Assembly: GCA_002706265.1 (NCBI GenBank) | Contig: PAKU01000016.1 | Coordinates: 1 to 64,000, forward strand | From: Polycyclovorans sp. | GTDB taxonomy: Bacteria > Pseudomonadota > Gammaproteobacteria > Nevskiales > Nevskiaceae | Direction: 5' to 3' | DNA: 64,000 bases | In this document: piece after piece, positions 18,760 to 27,573 of the stretch | Layout of the letters: the number at the start of each line of letters is the position of its first letter | Position numbering within the stretch: the first letter of the stretch is position 1 | Program-made: the position numbers and the translations under genes | The notes under the pieces: generated by a model | What the model saw: the letters and a program-made list of their open reading frames with translations, nothing else | Told to the model about the DNA's origin: nothing | Databases searched by the model: none

Positions 18760-18838
18760 GGGGCCTTCAGGCGGCTCAGGTCGGGCCGGGTCGGCGATGG
18801 CCTGCGTCGTCGGGGTCTGACCTGACCCGCGCGCCCTA

Positions 18839-20158
18839 ATGCACATTGTCGAAGGCCCGGCCGCGGCGGACCTGCTGAGTTTGCAGGCCGCCGAGCCGGC
18901 GCGATTTCCGTGTCTGCTGGAAAGCGCCGCGGCGCATCCGCGCTCGGGGCGCTTCGACCTGTTGATGATGGTCGACACCGCCGCCGACGCGGTGGACACG
19001 GTGTACGACGCCGATCCCTTTGCCCTGCTCGATGCGCGCCTGGCGGCGCTGCCGCGTTGCGCGCCGCATCCCGTGCTGCCGTTCGCCGGCGGCTATGCGG
19101 TGTTTCTGGGTTATGAAGCGGGGCGCTGGGTTGAGCCCCGCTGGCGCCCGCACGCGCAGGCCAGCGGTTTGCCCGAGGCGCAGTTGCTGCGCGTGCCGGC
19201 CGCGTTGATGCGGGACCGCGCCGACGGGCGGGTCTATGCGCTCAGTGAACGCAGCCAGGCGGAGGCGCGCTCGCTGCTCGATGCGCTGGCGGCGGCGCCA
19301 AGCGTGGCGCCGGCCCCGCAGACGGTGCTGGCGACGATGACCGCCGAACCCCCCGCAGCCTTTCTGGCGGGCGTGGCGCGCATTCACGAATGGCTGCGCG
19401 CCGGCGACGTGTTCCAGGTCAATCTGTCGCGTGCCTGGTCTGGCGCGCTGGCCGAGGGCGTGGCGCCGGCGCATCTGCACAGGGCGCTGCGGGCGGCCAA
19501 CCCCGCGCCCTTTGCCGCCAGTTGGCGGGGTCAGGGCTGGTCGGTGGTCAGCTCGTCACCCGAACGGCTGGTGAGCATTCGCGGTGATCAGGTCGACACC
19601 CGGCCCATTGCCGGCACCGCCCCCCGGGGGCGCGATGCCGCCGCCGACGCCCAGGCCATTGCCGGGCTGCGCGCCAGCGCCAAGGAGCGGGCCGAACACA
19701 TCATGCTGATCGATCTTGAGCGCAACGATCTGGGCCGGGTCTGCCAACCGGGCAGCGTGCGGGTTGACGAGTTGATGACGGTTGAAACCTATCCGCATGT
19801 GCATCATCTGGTGTCCAACGTCAGCGGTCGGCTGCGGCCGGGCGTGGGCGCCGGTGCGGCGCTGCGGGCGGTGTTTCCGGGGGGCACCATCACCGGCTGC
19901 CCCAAGGTGCGGTGCATGGAGATCATTTCAGAACTGGAGTCGGGCCAGCGCGGCGCCTATACCGGCGCCATTGGCTATGCCTCGCGCTGCGGCCAGTTCG
20001 ACAGCAACATTCTGATTCGCAGCTTGAGCTTGGTCGGTCGGCACCTCAGCCTGCGCGCCGGTGCCGGCATCGTGGCCGACTCCAATGCCGTCACCGAACT
20101 GGCCGAGACCGAAGCCAAGGCGCGCGGTTTGTTGCGCGCACTGGGCTTGAGCGGATGA
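18839..20158 (+). CDS. pabB: Aminodeoxychorismate synthase component I PabB
   Basis: PabB converts chorismate and ammonia to 4-amino-4-deoxychorismate for folate. The 439-residue product has the chorismate-binding core: VSSSPERLVS, LERNDLGRVC, TVETYPHVHHL, GGTITGCPKVR and GAYTGAIGY. In the motif around residue 254 it reads RPIAGTAPRG; many PabB proteins have PIKGT with a catalytic Lys, and anthranilate synthases have PIAGT. Direct coupling to pabC by an ATGA overlap strongly favours PabB over TrpE. No pabA is visible. Confidence 0.9.
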   Translation: MHIVEGPAAADLLSLQAAEPARFPCLLESAAAHPRSGRFDLLMMVDTAADAVDTVYDADPFALLDARLAALPRCAPHPVLPFAGGYAVFLGYEAGRWVEPRWRPHAQASGLPEAQLLRVPAALMRDRADGRVYALSERSQAEARSLLDALAAAPSVAPAPQTVLATMTAEPPAAFLAGVARIHEWLRAGDVFQVNLSRAWSGALAEGVAPAHLHRALRAANPAPFAASWRGQGWSVVSSSPERLVSIRGDQVDTRPIAGTAPRGRDAAADAQAIAGLRASAKERAEHIMLIDLERNDLGRVCQPGSVRVDELMTVETYPHVHHLVSNVSGRLRPGVGAGAALRAVFPGGTITGCPKVRCMEIISELESGQRGAYTGAIGYASRCGQFDSNILIRSLSLVGRHLSLRAGAGIVADSNAVTELAETEAKARGLLRALGLSG

Positions 20159-20976
20159 AGCAGCTGTTCAACGGTCGTGTCGCCGACTGCCCGGCCGCCC
20201 TCGCCGCCGCGCTGGTCCACGGCGAGGGGGTGTTTCGCACCGTGCTGGTATGGGCGGGCGTGATCGTGGATGCCGAAGCCCAGCACGCCGTGCTGGCGGC
20301 CGACGCGCAGCGCCTGGGGCTGAAGATCGATCCCCTGCACACCTGGCTTGACGACAGCGCGCAGGCCCTTGCCGGCGCGCCGCGCGCCGCCTTGCGCTGG
20401 TGGCTGGCCGGCGATGACGGCGGCGGGTCGGTGCGCTGGGTGGCGGCCTCGCCATTGCCGGCAGATCGCCCCGCGCACCTGTGGACGCAGGGCATCCGCG
20501 TCGGCATTAGCCCGGTCCGGTTGGTGGCGCCGATCGAGTTGGCCGGCATCAAGCACCTGAACCGCCTGCCGCAGCGCCTGGCCGCGCGCGGCTGGCGGCC
20601 TGATCAGTCCGAGGCCTTGATGTGCGACGCCGACGGGCATCTGGTGTGCGGCACCCGCAGCAACCTGTTCTGGGTGGCAGGGGGCGCCCTGTACACGCCC
20701 CCGCTCGATCGCGTGGGCGTCAAAGGTCTGATGCATCGTAAAATCGGGCGAACGGCTGACACGCTGGGTTTGCGGCTCCGCGAACAACGCATCAGCCCCG
20801 ACCCACTGGACGATGCCGAGGAGGTTTTCGTGACCAACAGCCTGATCGGCCTCTGGCCGGTGCGTGCGCTCGATGCCCGGCAATGGCAGGCCCCGGGCCC
20901 CATCACCCGCGCACTGTTCGCGGCATTGCAGCACCCGCTGGCAGACCGGATGCGGGGGTCATCGTGCGCCGATTGA
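20155..20976 (+). CDS. pabC: Aminodeoxychorismate lyase PabC
   Basis: PabC is a fold-type IV PLP enzyme that releases pyruvate from aminodeoxychorismate to give 4-aminobenzoate. The 273-residue product has the PLP Lys in GIKHLNRLPQRLA (near residue 132), the cofactor-binding SEALMCDADG and CGTRSNLFWV, and EEVFVTNSLIGLWPV near the C terminus. ATG 20155 overlaps the pabB stop (ATGA) and gives the family N terminus, although the frame is open further upstream inside pabB. The classical order pabC-mltG-tmk-holB follows. Confidence 0.94.
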   Translation: MKQLFNGRVADCPAALAAALVHGEGVFRTVLVWAGVIVDAEAQHAVLAADAQRLGLKIDPLHTWLDDSAQALAGAPRAALRWWLAGDDGGGSVRWVAASPLPADRPAHLWTQGIRVGISPVRLVAPIELAGIKHLNRLPQRLAARGWRPDQSEALMCDADGHLVCGTRSNLFWVAGGALYTPPLDRVGVKGLMHRKIGRTADTLGLRLREQRISPDPLDDAEEVFVTNSLIGLWPVRALDARQWQAPGPITRALFAALQHPLADRMRGSSCAD

Positions 20977-22052
20977 TCATGGGGCTCTGGGCCCTGTTCG
21001 TCTTGGGCCTGTTCCTGCTGCTGGCCGTGGGCCTGTGGGCGCGTTTCGAACTGGTGACGCCCGACGCGGTGCCGCACGAAACGCGCCTGGAGATTCCGCC
21101 CGGCGCGTCGTATCAGGCAATTCTTCGGCAATTGGTGGACGCGGGCCGGCTCAGCGCGCGCGAAACGCTGTGGTTGCGCATCGAAGCGCGCCTCACCGAA
21201 ACGCCGCAGGTCAAGGCCGGCGAGTATCTGATTGCCGCCGAACAGAGCCCGCACGACATCCGCGACCTGCTGGTCAGCGGCAAGGTGATCCTGCACCGCA
21301 TTCAACTGGTCGAGGGCTGGACCACGCAACAGGCCATCGCCGCGGTGCGCAGCAATCCCGCCATCGTTCAAGAACTGACCGAAGCCGAACTGGCGCTGGA
21401 CCGATTGATGCCGGCGCTGGATCTGGAGGGCGGCTGGGCCGAAGGACGCCTGCGGCCCGACACCTATGCGTTCCCCAAGGGCACCACAGACCGCGCATTT
21501 CTGCGGCGCGCGGCCCTGGCGCAAGCGGCCGAAATCGAGCGCTGGTGGGCGCAGCGTCCCGACGACCTGCCGCTGAACAGCGCCGACGAGTTGCTGATTC
21601 TGGCGTCGATCATCGAAAAAGAAACCGGCCTGCCTGAAGAGCGCTTCGAAGTGGCCGGCGTGTTCGTCAACCGTCTGAAGCTGGGGATGCGACTGCAAAC
21701 CGATCCCACCGTGGCCTACGGCGTCGCGGCCGATTTTTCCGGACCCCTGTTGCGCAAGCATCTCGACACCGACACCCCGTTCAACACTTACACCCGCGAT
21801 GGATTGCCGCCCACGGCAATCTGCCTGCCGGGCAGCGCGTCGCTGCAGGCCGCCGTCGCGCCGGCTGAATCCGGTTATCTCTACTTCGTGGCGCGGGGCG
21901 ATGGCGCGGGCGGTCATGTGTTCTCCAAAACGCTGGCCGAGCACAATGCCGCCGTGCAGCGCTACCGCGAGGCGATCCGCAGGCAGCGTGTGCCGGCGCC
22001 GACACCGGTGCCCGCGCCCGCGGTCACGCCCATTCCGGTCGATCAAGAATGA
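20964..22052 (+). CDS. mltG: Endolytic murein transglycosylase MltG
   Basis: MltG is a membrane-anchored enzyme that cuts nascent glycan strands and is thought to set their length. The 362-residue product has one N-terminal signal anchor (LIMGLWALFVLGLFLLLAVG). A LysM-like region contains EIPPGASYQAILRQL. The catalytic domain has GRLRPDTYAFPKG and LASIIEKET, with the catalytic Glu near residue 217. GTG 20964, behind GCGGGGGTC, overlaps pabC by 13 bp; ATG 20979 is the alternative. The C terminus is a short Pro/Ala/Thr-rich tail. Confidence 0.95.
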   Translation: MRRLIMGLWALFVLGLFLLLAVGLWARFELVTPDAVPHETRLEIPPGASYQAILRQLVDAGRLSARETLWLRIEARLTETPQVKAGEYLIAAEQSPHDIRDLLVSGKVILHRIQLVEGWTTQQAIAAVRSNPAIVQELTEAELALDRLMPALDLEGGWAEGRLRPDTYAFPKGTTDRAFLRRAALAQAAEIERWWAQRPDDLPLNSADELLILASIIEKETGLPEERFEVAGVFVNRLKLGMRLQTDPTVAYGVAADFSGPLLRKHLDTDTPFNTYTRDGLPPTAICLPGSASLQAAVAPAESGYLYFVARGDGAGGHVFSKTLAEHNAAVQRYREAIRRQRVPAPTPVPAPAVTPIPVDQE

Positions 22053-22687
22053 CGCGAGGCCGGCTGATCACCCTGGAAGGCGGCGAAGGCGCCGGCAAGA
22101 GCACGCTGGCCGCCCGCCTGTGTGCGGCGCTGGCCGCCGAAGGGCTTGCAGTGGTGCAGACCCGCGAGCCGGGCGGCTCACCCTTGGCCGAAGCGCTGCG
22201 CGGGATCGTGCTGCACTCATGGAACGAAGGCATGGCGCCGCAGACCGAGGCCCTGATCATCTCGGCCGCGCGGGCGGCGCATTGGCGGGCCACCATCGCG
22301 CCGGCGCTGGCGGCCGGGCAGTGGGTGATCTGCGACCGTTTCATTGATTCGACCACCGCCTATCAGGGCAGCGCGGGCGTGCCGCAGGGCTTGCTCGATG
22401 CGCTTGCGCAACTGGCGACCGACGGCCAACGACCCGACCTGACCCTGCTCGTCGATCTGGATCCCGCAGTGGGGTTGGCGCGAGCCCGACAACGGGGCGA
22501 TGACAACCGCTTCGAGGCCGCCGACCTGGCGCGCCACCAGGCCATTCGTGACGCCTTCAGGGTTGCGGCGGCCGCCGAGCCGCAGCGCTTTCGTGTCCTC
22601 GACGGCAGTCTGCCGCCCGAGGCCGTCCTCACGGCGGCGCTGGCCGCACTTGCTGACGCGCGCCAAGGCTGGACCGCCCATGGCTGA
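22049..22687 (+). CDS. tmk: Thymidylate kinase
   Basis: This enzyme phosphorylates dTMP to dTDP. The 212-residue protein shows the P-loop LEGGEGAGKSTLAARL, the TREPGGSP motif with the dTMP-binding Arg, CDRFIDSTTAYQGSAG, and the LVDLDPAVGLARARQR lid region. ATG 22049 overlaps the mltG stop (ATGA), and its own end overlaps holB by 8 bp, giving a mltG-tmk-holB translational chain. Confidence 0.97.
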   Translation: MTRGRLITLEGGEGAGKSTLAARLCAALAAEGLAVVQTREPGGSPLAEALRGIVLHSWNEGMAPQTEALIISAARAAHWRATIAPALAAGQWVICDRFIDSTTAYQGSAGVPQGLLDALAQLATDGQRPDLTLLVDLDPAVGLARARQRGDDNRFEAADLARHQAIRDAFRVAAAAEPQRFRVLDGSLPPEAVLTAALAALADARQGWTAHG

Positions 22688-23660
22688 GCCCGCCGCGCCG
22701 CCGCCACCACCGTTTGCCTTTGCGGCCTTGCCCTGGCACGCACCCTTGCTGGCGCGATGGCGCGACGCTTCGCAGCAGGGCACCCGGCCGCAGGCGACCT
22801 TGCTGGCCGGGCCGCCCGGCAGCGGCAAGGCGTGGCTGGCCCAGGTGCTGGTCGCCGAAGCGCTCTGCGAACGCCCGGTCAACGGCCCCTGCCGGCAATG
22901 CAGCAGCTGTCACAAGCTGGCGCAGGGCCTGCATCCGGATCTGTTGTGGCTGCAGCGTGAGGTCGATGAAAAGACCGGTCGCCGCCGTCGCGACATCCAG
23001 GTGGTGCAGGTGCGGCGGCTGATCGAGCGCCTGCACCTCAGCACCCACTACGCACGCGGGCGTTTTGCCGTGATCGAGCCGGTGGAAGCGCTGAACGTCA
23101 CGTCCACCAATGCGCTGCTCAAGACCCTGGAAGAACCCGCCGCCGGCACCCATCTGATTCTCATCAGCCACCGACCACAGGCGCTGCTGGCCACGCTGCG
23201 CTCGCGGTGCGCGATCTGGCGGTGCCCGGCACCCTCGCCCGACCAGGGACGGGCCTGGCTGCTGCAGCAGGGCATCGACCCGGCGCCGGTGCCCTGGGCG
23301 TTGGCCGCCCCGCTGCACGTCAAGGAATGGGCCGATGCCGAACAGTTGAGTGTGTTCGCCCGCTGGGACGACAACTGGCGCGCCGTGGCGGCGGGCCGCA
23401 TGGCGCCTCTGGCTGCGGTGGCCGAGGTGGGCAAGGACGAGGCCGGAGCCTTCGTGCGCTGGCTGACCCGCTGGTGCCATCGCAGCATGACATTGGCCGC
23501 CGAGCAGGATCAGCCCGACCGGTTGCGGGCGCTGGATGACCTGCTGGACGACGTGATGGCCGCACCTGCGCAGCTTGCCGGCAACGTGCAGCCGGGCCTG
23601 TTGCTCGAATCTCTGGCCATCGGCTGGTGGCGCGCCACGCTGCCGCTGCGCCGTGGGTAA
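22680..23660 (+). CDS. holB: DNA polymerase III delta' subunit
   Basis: The delta' subunit is a clamp-loader component. The 326-residue product begins with a Pro-rich stretch, then HAPLLARW and the Walker-like AGPPGSGKAWLAQVL (residues 44-58). The usual Ser/Thr after Lys is Ala, consistent with delta' being unable to hydrolyse ATP. The four zinc cysteines lie in CERPVNGPCRQCSSC (63-77). The conserved NALLKTLEEPA and LISHRP segments follow. ATG 22680 overlaps the tmk stop by 8 bp. Confidence 0.95.
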   Translation: MAEPAAPPPPPFAFAALPWHAPLLARWRDASQQGTRPQATLLAGPPGSGKAWLAQVLVAEALCERPVNGPCRQCSSCHKLAQGLHPDLLWLQREVDEKTGRRRRDIQVVQVRRLIERLHLSTHYARGRFAVIEPVEALNVTSTNALLKTLEEPAAGTHLILISHRPQALLATLRSRCAIWRCPAPSPDQGRAWLLQQGIDPAPVPWALAAPLHVKEWADAEQLSVFARWDDNWRAVAAGRMAPLAAVAEVGKDEAGAFVRWLTRWCHRSMTLAAEQDQPDRLRALDDLLDDVMAAPAQLAGNVQPGLLLESLAIGWWRATLPLRRG

Positions 23661-23693
23661 ACTCGACACTGCCTTCGAATCGGTCGCCTTGCC

Positions 23694-24056
23694 ATGAACC
23701 AGCTGCCCCGCACCGGGCTGACCCCGCCCGGCATTCTCACGCTCAGCGTCAAGGACAAGGCCGCGTTATCGGCGGCCTACATGCCGTTCGTGAAAAATGG
23801 CGGCCTGTTCGTGTCCACCACCAAGGAATACCGGCTGGGCGATGAGGTGTTCATGCTGCTGACCTTGATGGAAGACCCGGAGCGCATCCCCATCGCCGGC
23901 AAAGTCGTGTGGGTGACGCCACGCGGCGCGCAGAACAAGCGGCCGCAGGGCATCGGCGTGCAGTTCAGCGCCTCTGACAACGGCGCCACCCAGCGCAAGG
24001 TCGAAGGGCTGTTGGCCGGCGCGCTGGGCCACGACCGGCCCTCGCACACCCTGTAG
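23694..24056 (+). CDS. pilZ: PilZ-domain protein (type IV pilus assembly type)
   Basis: The 120-residue single-domain protein matches PilZ proper, a type IV pilus biogenesis factor, and sits at its canonical place after holB. It contains ILTLSVKDKAAL, NGGLFVSTTKEYRLGDEV, KVVWVTPRGAQNKRPQGIGVQF. As in PilZ itself, the RxxxR c-di-GMP-binding motif is absent at the N terminus, so it probably does not bind the nucleotide. It starts 33 bp after holB. Confidence 0.93.
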   Translation: MNQLPRTGLTPPGILTLSVKDKAALSAAYMPFVKNGGLFVSTTKEYRLGDEVFMLLTLMEDPERIPIAGKVVWVTPRGAQNKRPQGIGVQFSASDNGATQRKVEGLLAGALGHDRPSHTL

Positions 24057-24155
24057 GCCGGCGGCGCCAGCACCCGCGGCGCAGGGCCTCCGGCGCAGGT
24101 GCCAAGGCCGCGAGCTATGCCCTTCGAATGGGCGCAGCCCCGCGGGGACGGGTGC

Positions 24156-25355
24156 TCAGGGCACGCTGATGGTGCCGCGCACCGTGTGCGGCCAGACCCG
24201 GCCATTGCGATCCTGCAGACCGGCACCCACCGTGATGTCGTAGTCGCCGGCGTGGACCAGCGGAAAAATCGCCAGGTGGTCATTGGCCGGTGAAAGCGAC
24301 CACTGGCCCTCGATCACGATGCCGCCCCGCAGCACTTCAACGTTGCGGGCAAGACTTTCCACGTTGTTGAACCCGCCATCGGTGATCAACACGATGGCGC
24401 GGTTGAAGCCGGCCGTGCCGACATGGACGACGCCGAGCTGCGATGGCGTGGTGGGGCGCAGCCACCACGCGTCCGCTTCGCTGTCGTCCTGCGCCGGGGT
24501 TTGCGGTGGCGGCGGCCGGGGCGCGGGGCGGCGCAGCGCAGGCGGTGCGGCCGTTGGCGCAGGCGCGGTGGGCCGTGACCGGGCATCGATGTCATGTGAC
24601 GACGGGGCGATGACCTGCGGCGCCAGGGGCTTGCCACTGGCCAAGGTGGGCGACGCGCTTCCCGGCGGGCCGGCGGGTGCATCAACGGCCGTGCGGGTCG
24701 GTTCGGGCCTGGGGCTGCGGCTTGCCGACGGCGCCGGTTTGGGTGTCGCGGTCGCCGTGGGCACCGGCGGCGCTTTGCTGGGCGCCGGCGTGGCGGTGGG
24801 CGCCTTGCCGGCGGTGGGGGCGGGACCGGCCTGTGCCACCTCGGTGTCTGCCGGTGGCGCGCTGGCCTCGGCCGCCGGGTCGGCAGCCGCCGCGGTTGCG
24901 GATTCAGATTCCACTGCCGAGGATTCGGCCTGCTCGGCCTGCTCGGCCTGCTCGGCCTGCTCGGCCTGCTCGGCCGCATCGACCGCGGGCACCTCGTTGG
25001 TCGCGTCCGCCTCGGCATCCGCCAGAGCAGCGAGGCGCAGGGCATCTTCGGTCAGGCGGCTGCTGTCGTCTTCCGGCGTCGTGGTGCCGGCAAGGTCTGC
25101 GTCGGGGGCGCTCATGTCTTCCGACAACTGGCCCTGCTCGGGCGGGGTGACGTCGATCACGGTTTCGTCGGCAGGCATCAGCAAGCGGCCGGAGGGCAGC
25201 GGCGCCGGTTTCAGGGGGCGATCGAGAACCTCTTCTGCCGTCACGAGATTGCGGTCCACTTCGACCGACGTGTCGATCGGGAACAACAGGTGCAGCCCGT
25301 ACGAGGTGCCCAACGCGGTGGCCACCGCAGCGAGGGTGATGATGAGCAAGCGCAT
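24156..25355 (-). CDS. Hypothetical membrane-anchored protein with AEQ repeats and Pro/Ala/Thr-rich linker
   Basis: The 399-residue product has an N-terminal signal anchor (LLIITLAAVATALGTSYGLHLL) and then an acidic region. A run of AEQ triplets follows (about residues 127-143), encoded by a 9-bp tandem repeat. The next 150 residues or so are rich in Pro, Ala and Thr. The C-terminal 110 residues form a compact beta-rich domain with GVVHVGTAGFNRAIVLITDG and GQWSLSPANDHLAIFPLVHAGDY. The layout suggests a periplasmic domain held away from the membrane by a flexible spacer. I do not recognise the domain. The gene is convergent with pilZ and divergent from fabG4. Confidence 0.7.
   Translation of the reverse strand: MRLLIITLAAVATALGTSYGLHLLFPIDTSVEVDRNLVTAEEVLDRPLKPAPLPSGRLLMPADETVIDVTPPEQGQLSEDMSAPDADLAGTTTPEDDSSRLTEDALRLAALADAEADATNEVPAVDAAEQAEQAEQAEQAEQAESSAVESESATAAAADPAAEASAPPADTEVAQAGPAPTAGKAPTATPAPSKAPPVPTATATPKPAPSASRSPRPEPTRTAVDAPAGPPGSASPTLASGKPLAPQVIAPSSHDIDARSRPTAPAPTAAPPALRRPAPRPPPPQTPAQDDSEADAWWLRPTTPSQLGVVHVGTAGFNRAIVLITDGGFNNVESLARNVEVLRGGIVIEGQWSLSPANDHLAIFPLVHAGDYDITVGAGLQDRNGRVWPHTVRGTISVP
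24926..24975. repeat. 9-bp tandem repeat (CGGCCTGCT x5)
   Basis: Five perfect copies of CGGCCTGCT followed by a partial copy (CGGCC) lie inside the coding region above. On the coding strand they encode Ala-Glu-Gln triplets. The unit is a multiple of three, so slippage would change spacer length without shifting the frame. Confidence 0.9.
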
Positions 25356-25538
25356 GACCGATGTTTTCTCCTCGAATCGCGAAACAGGTGCCGGACTGCG
25401 TCCGTGCTTTGTTTGAGGTTATCAGGATGCCGAATCGTGAAGTGACCCGTTCGGCGGGTGGTTCATGCGGCGAAGTCAATGCGCTGCGATAATGCCCGGC
25501 TTACCGTCGCGGCCCCATTTTTGTGTTGAGGTTTTTCC

Positions 25539-26960
25539 ATGACCGACCGTTATTTCGAGTTCACGCACTCGCCGATTGGAAAGTCGGTTTCCAACCTGCT
25601 CGGTCTGCCACAACCGCCGAAGCTGGCGCGCGCCACTGAAGCCTGGGCGCCCGCGCCCCTTGAAGGGCAGGGCGTGTTGCTGGCCGCATCGCCCAACGCC
25701 ACGGCCGTGGCCGCGCTGCTGAAGGCGCTCACGGCCATGGGCGCTGCCATTCGCGTTGCGCCCCAGCATGTGGGGCTGCCGGTCATCAAGGCCGCCGCGC
25801 AGGACGCCAAGATCACGCTCAGCAGTGAGCCGGTCCGTGACGCGGGTGAACCCGGCAGCCGCGCGATCGTGTTCGATGCCACCGGCGCCCGTCGGCCCGA
25901 AGATTTGCGCGCCCTGTATGACCTGTTCCACCCGCAGGTGGCGGCGCTGCCGGCGCAGGGACGTGTGCTGGTGATTGGCCGCGTCGCCCACGGCGAAACC
26001 GATGTGGGCGCCAGAACCTGTGCGGCGGCGCTGCAGGGCTTCGTCAAGTCACTGGCCAAGGAAGTGGGCAAGAAGGGCTCAACCGTCAATCACATCGAGC
26101 TGGAGAGCGGCGCCGAAGCGCGTCTCGAAGCTGCGCTGCGGTTTCTAATGACGCCGCACGCCGCCTTTGTGACGGGACAGACGCTGCGGGTCGGCAAGGG
26201 GCAGGGCAGCGCACCGTCACTGCCGGGCTCGCTGCAGGGCAAGGTGGCCGTGGTCACTGGCGCGGCACGCGGCATCGGTGCGGCCATCGCCGAGGTGCTG
26301 GTGCGCGAAGGCGCGCAGGTCGTGGGCATCGATCATCCCGCTCAGGAAGGCGCCCTGGGAGAAACCCTGAGCCGTCTGGGCGGCTATGGCATGGCCCTGG
26401 ACGTGACCGCCGCCAATGCCGGCGAGCGCATCGCCACCGAAGTGGCCGAAAAATTTGGCGGCATCGACGTGATCGTCCACAACGCCGGTGTCACCCGCGA
26501 CAAGATGATGCGCAACATGCCGCCGCATTTCTGGGATCTGGTGCTCGACATCAATCTGGGGTCCATCCTGCGCATCAACGAGCGCCTGCTCAAAGGCGGC
26601 CTCAACGGCGGCGCGCGGGTGGTGTGCATTTCGTCGATCGGTGGCATCGCCGGCAATGCCGGGCAGACCAATTACGGCGCCACCAAGGCCGGCATCATCG
26701 GCTATGTATCGGCGCTGGCGCCGGCCATGGCCAAAGCCGGCGGGGCCATCAACGCCGTTGCGCCGGGCTACATCGAAACGCAGATGACCGCCGCAATGCC
26801 GGTGGGTCCGCGTGAAGTGGGCCGGCGTCTCAGTTCCCTGTCGCAGGGCGGTTTGCCGCAGGACATCGCCGAAGCCGTCGTATTTTTTGCCTCGCCTGCG
26901 GCGGCGGGCATCAACGGCAGCACCTTGCGCGTTTGCGGGCAGAACTTTGTCGGTGCCTGA
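25539..26960 (+). CDS. High-molecular-weight FabG-type 3-oxoacyl-ACP/CoA reductase (FabG4-like)
   Basis: The 473-residue protein has two parts. The N-terminal half (about 1-220) is a degenerate Rossmann/flavodoxin-like domain with [16 protein letters not shown]. The C-terminal short-chain dehydrogenase domain has [15 protein letters not shown] at about 240, [13 protein letters not shown] near 315, [19 protein letters not shown] near 365-382 and [10 protein letters not shown]. This layout is that of HMwFabG/FabG4 enzymes, described as CoA-linked NADH-dependent reductases. It is separate from the canonical fabG upstream. It overlaps ribA by 8 bp. Confidence 0.92.
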   Translation: MTDRYFEFTHSPIGKSVSNLLGLPQPPKLARATEAWAPAPLEGQGVLLAASPNATAVAALLKALTAMGAAIRVAPQHVGLPVIKAAAQDAKITLSSEPVRDAGEPGSRAIVFDATGARRPEDLRALYDLFHPQVAALPAQGRVLVIGRVAHGETDVGARTCAAALQGFVKSLAKEVGKKGSTVNHIELESGAEARLEAALRFLMTPHAAFVTGQTLRVGKGQGSAPSLPGSLQGKVAVVTGAARGIGAAIAEVLVREGAQVVGIDHPAQEGALGETLSRLGGYGMALDVTAANAGERIATEVAEKFGGIDVIVHNAGVTRDKMMRNMPPHFWDLVLDINLGSILRINERLLKGGLNGGARVVCISSIGGIAGNAGQTNYGATKAGIIGYVSALAPAMAKAGGAINAVAPGYIETQMTAAMPVGPREVGRRLSSLSQGGLPQDIAEAVVFFASPAAAGINGSTLRVCGQNFVGA

Positions 26961-27573
26961 CGCCACGGCCTTGCGCGCGGCGGTGCGCCTGCGCCGCCTG
27001 GCGGACTCGCGCCTGCCGACGCCCCATGGCCTGTTCCGGATGGCAGTGTTTGCCGCCGGCGACGACAAGGAGCATGTGGCCTTGTGGATGGGCGAGCTTG
27101 AAGAGGGAATGCCGCTGGTGCGCATACATTCCGAATGCCTGACCGGCGATGCCTTCATGTCGCTGCGGTGTGACTGCGGTCCGCAACTGCAGTCCGCGCT
27201 GGCGCAGATCGCGGCCGAAGGACGTGGCGCGGTGCTGTATCTGCGCCAGGAAGGTCGAGGCATCGGCCTGGCCAACAAGATTCGCGCGTATGCCCTGCAG
27301 GATGAAGGCGCAGACACCGTCGAGGCCAATCATCAGCTCGGCCTGCCGGCCGATGCCCGTGATTTCGGCATTGCCGTGGCCATGCTGGAAGCGCTGAAGG
27401 TGCGGCGCCTGCGCCTGATGACCAACAACCCGCGCAAGCTCGACGAACTGCGGCGGGCCGGATTCGAGGTGGTGGAGCGGGTGCCGATCCAGATTGTCGC
27501 CAACCCCTTCAATGCGGCTTACCTTGAAACCAAGGCCCGAAAAATGGGCCACCTGCTGGACCCGGACGCGTGA
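26953..27573 (+). CDS. ribA: GTP cyclohydrolase II RibA
   Basis: RibA catalyses the first step of riboflavin synthesis from GTP. The 206-residue protein has the zinc cysteines in [10 protein letters not shown] and [26 protein letters not shown] with the catalytic Arg/Tyr region, and [15 protein letters not shown] 26953 gives the family N terminus and overlaps fabG4 by 8 bp; TTG 26947 is also possible. The stop overlaps the next gene (GTGA). It is a standalone RibA, not a RibBA fusion. Confidence 0.93.
   Translation: MPDATALRAAVRLRRLADSRLPTPHGLFRMAVFAAGDDKEHVALWMGELEEGMPLVRIHSECLTGDAFMSLRCDCGPQLQSALAQIAAEGRGAVLYLRQEGRGIGLANKIRAYALQDEGADTVEANHQLGLPADARDFGIAVAMLEALKVRRLRLMTNNPRKLDELRRAGFEVVERVPIQIVANPFNAAYLETKARKMGHLLDPDA

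Noticed and set aside
24926..24975. CRISPR-like repeats
   Set aside because: The units are 9 bp, adjacent without spacers and encode AEQ triplets in frame.
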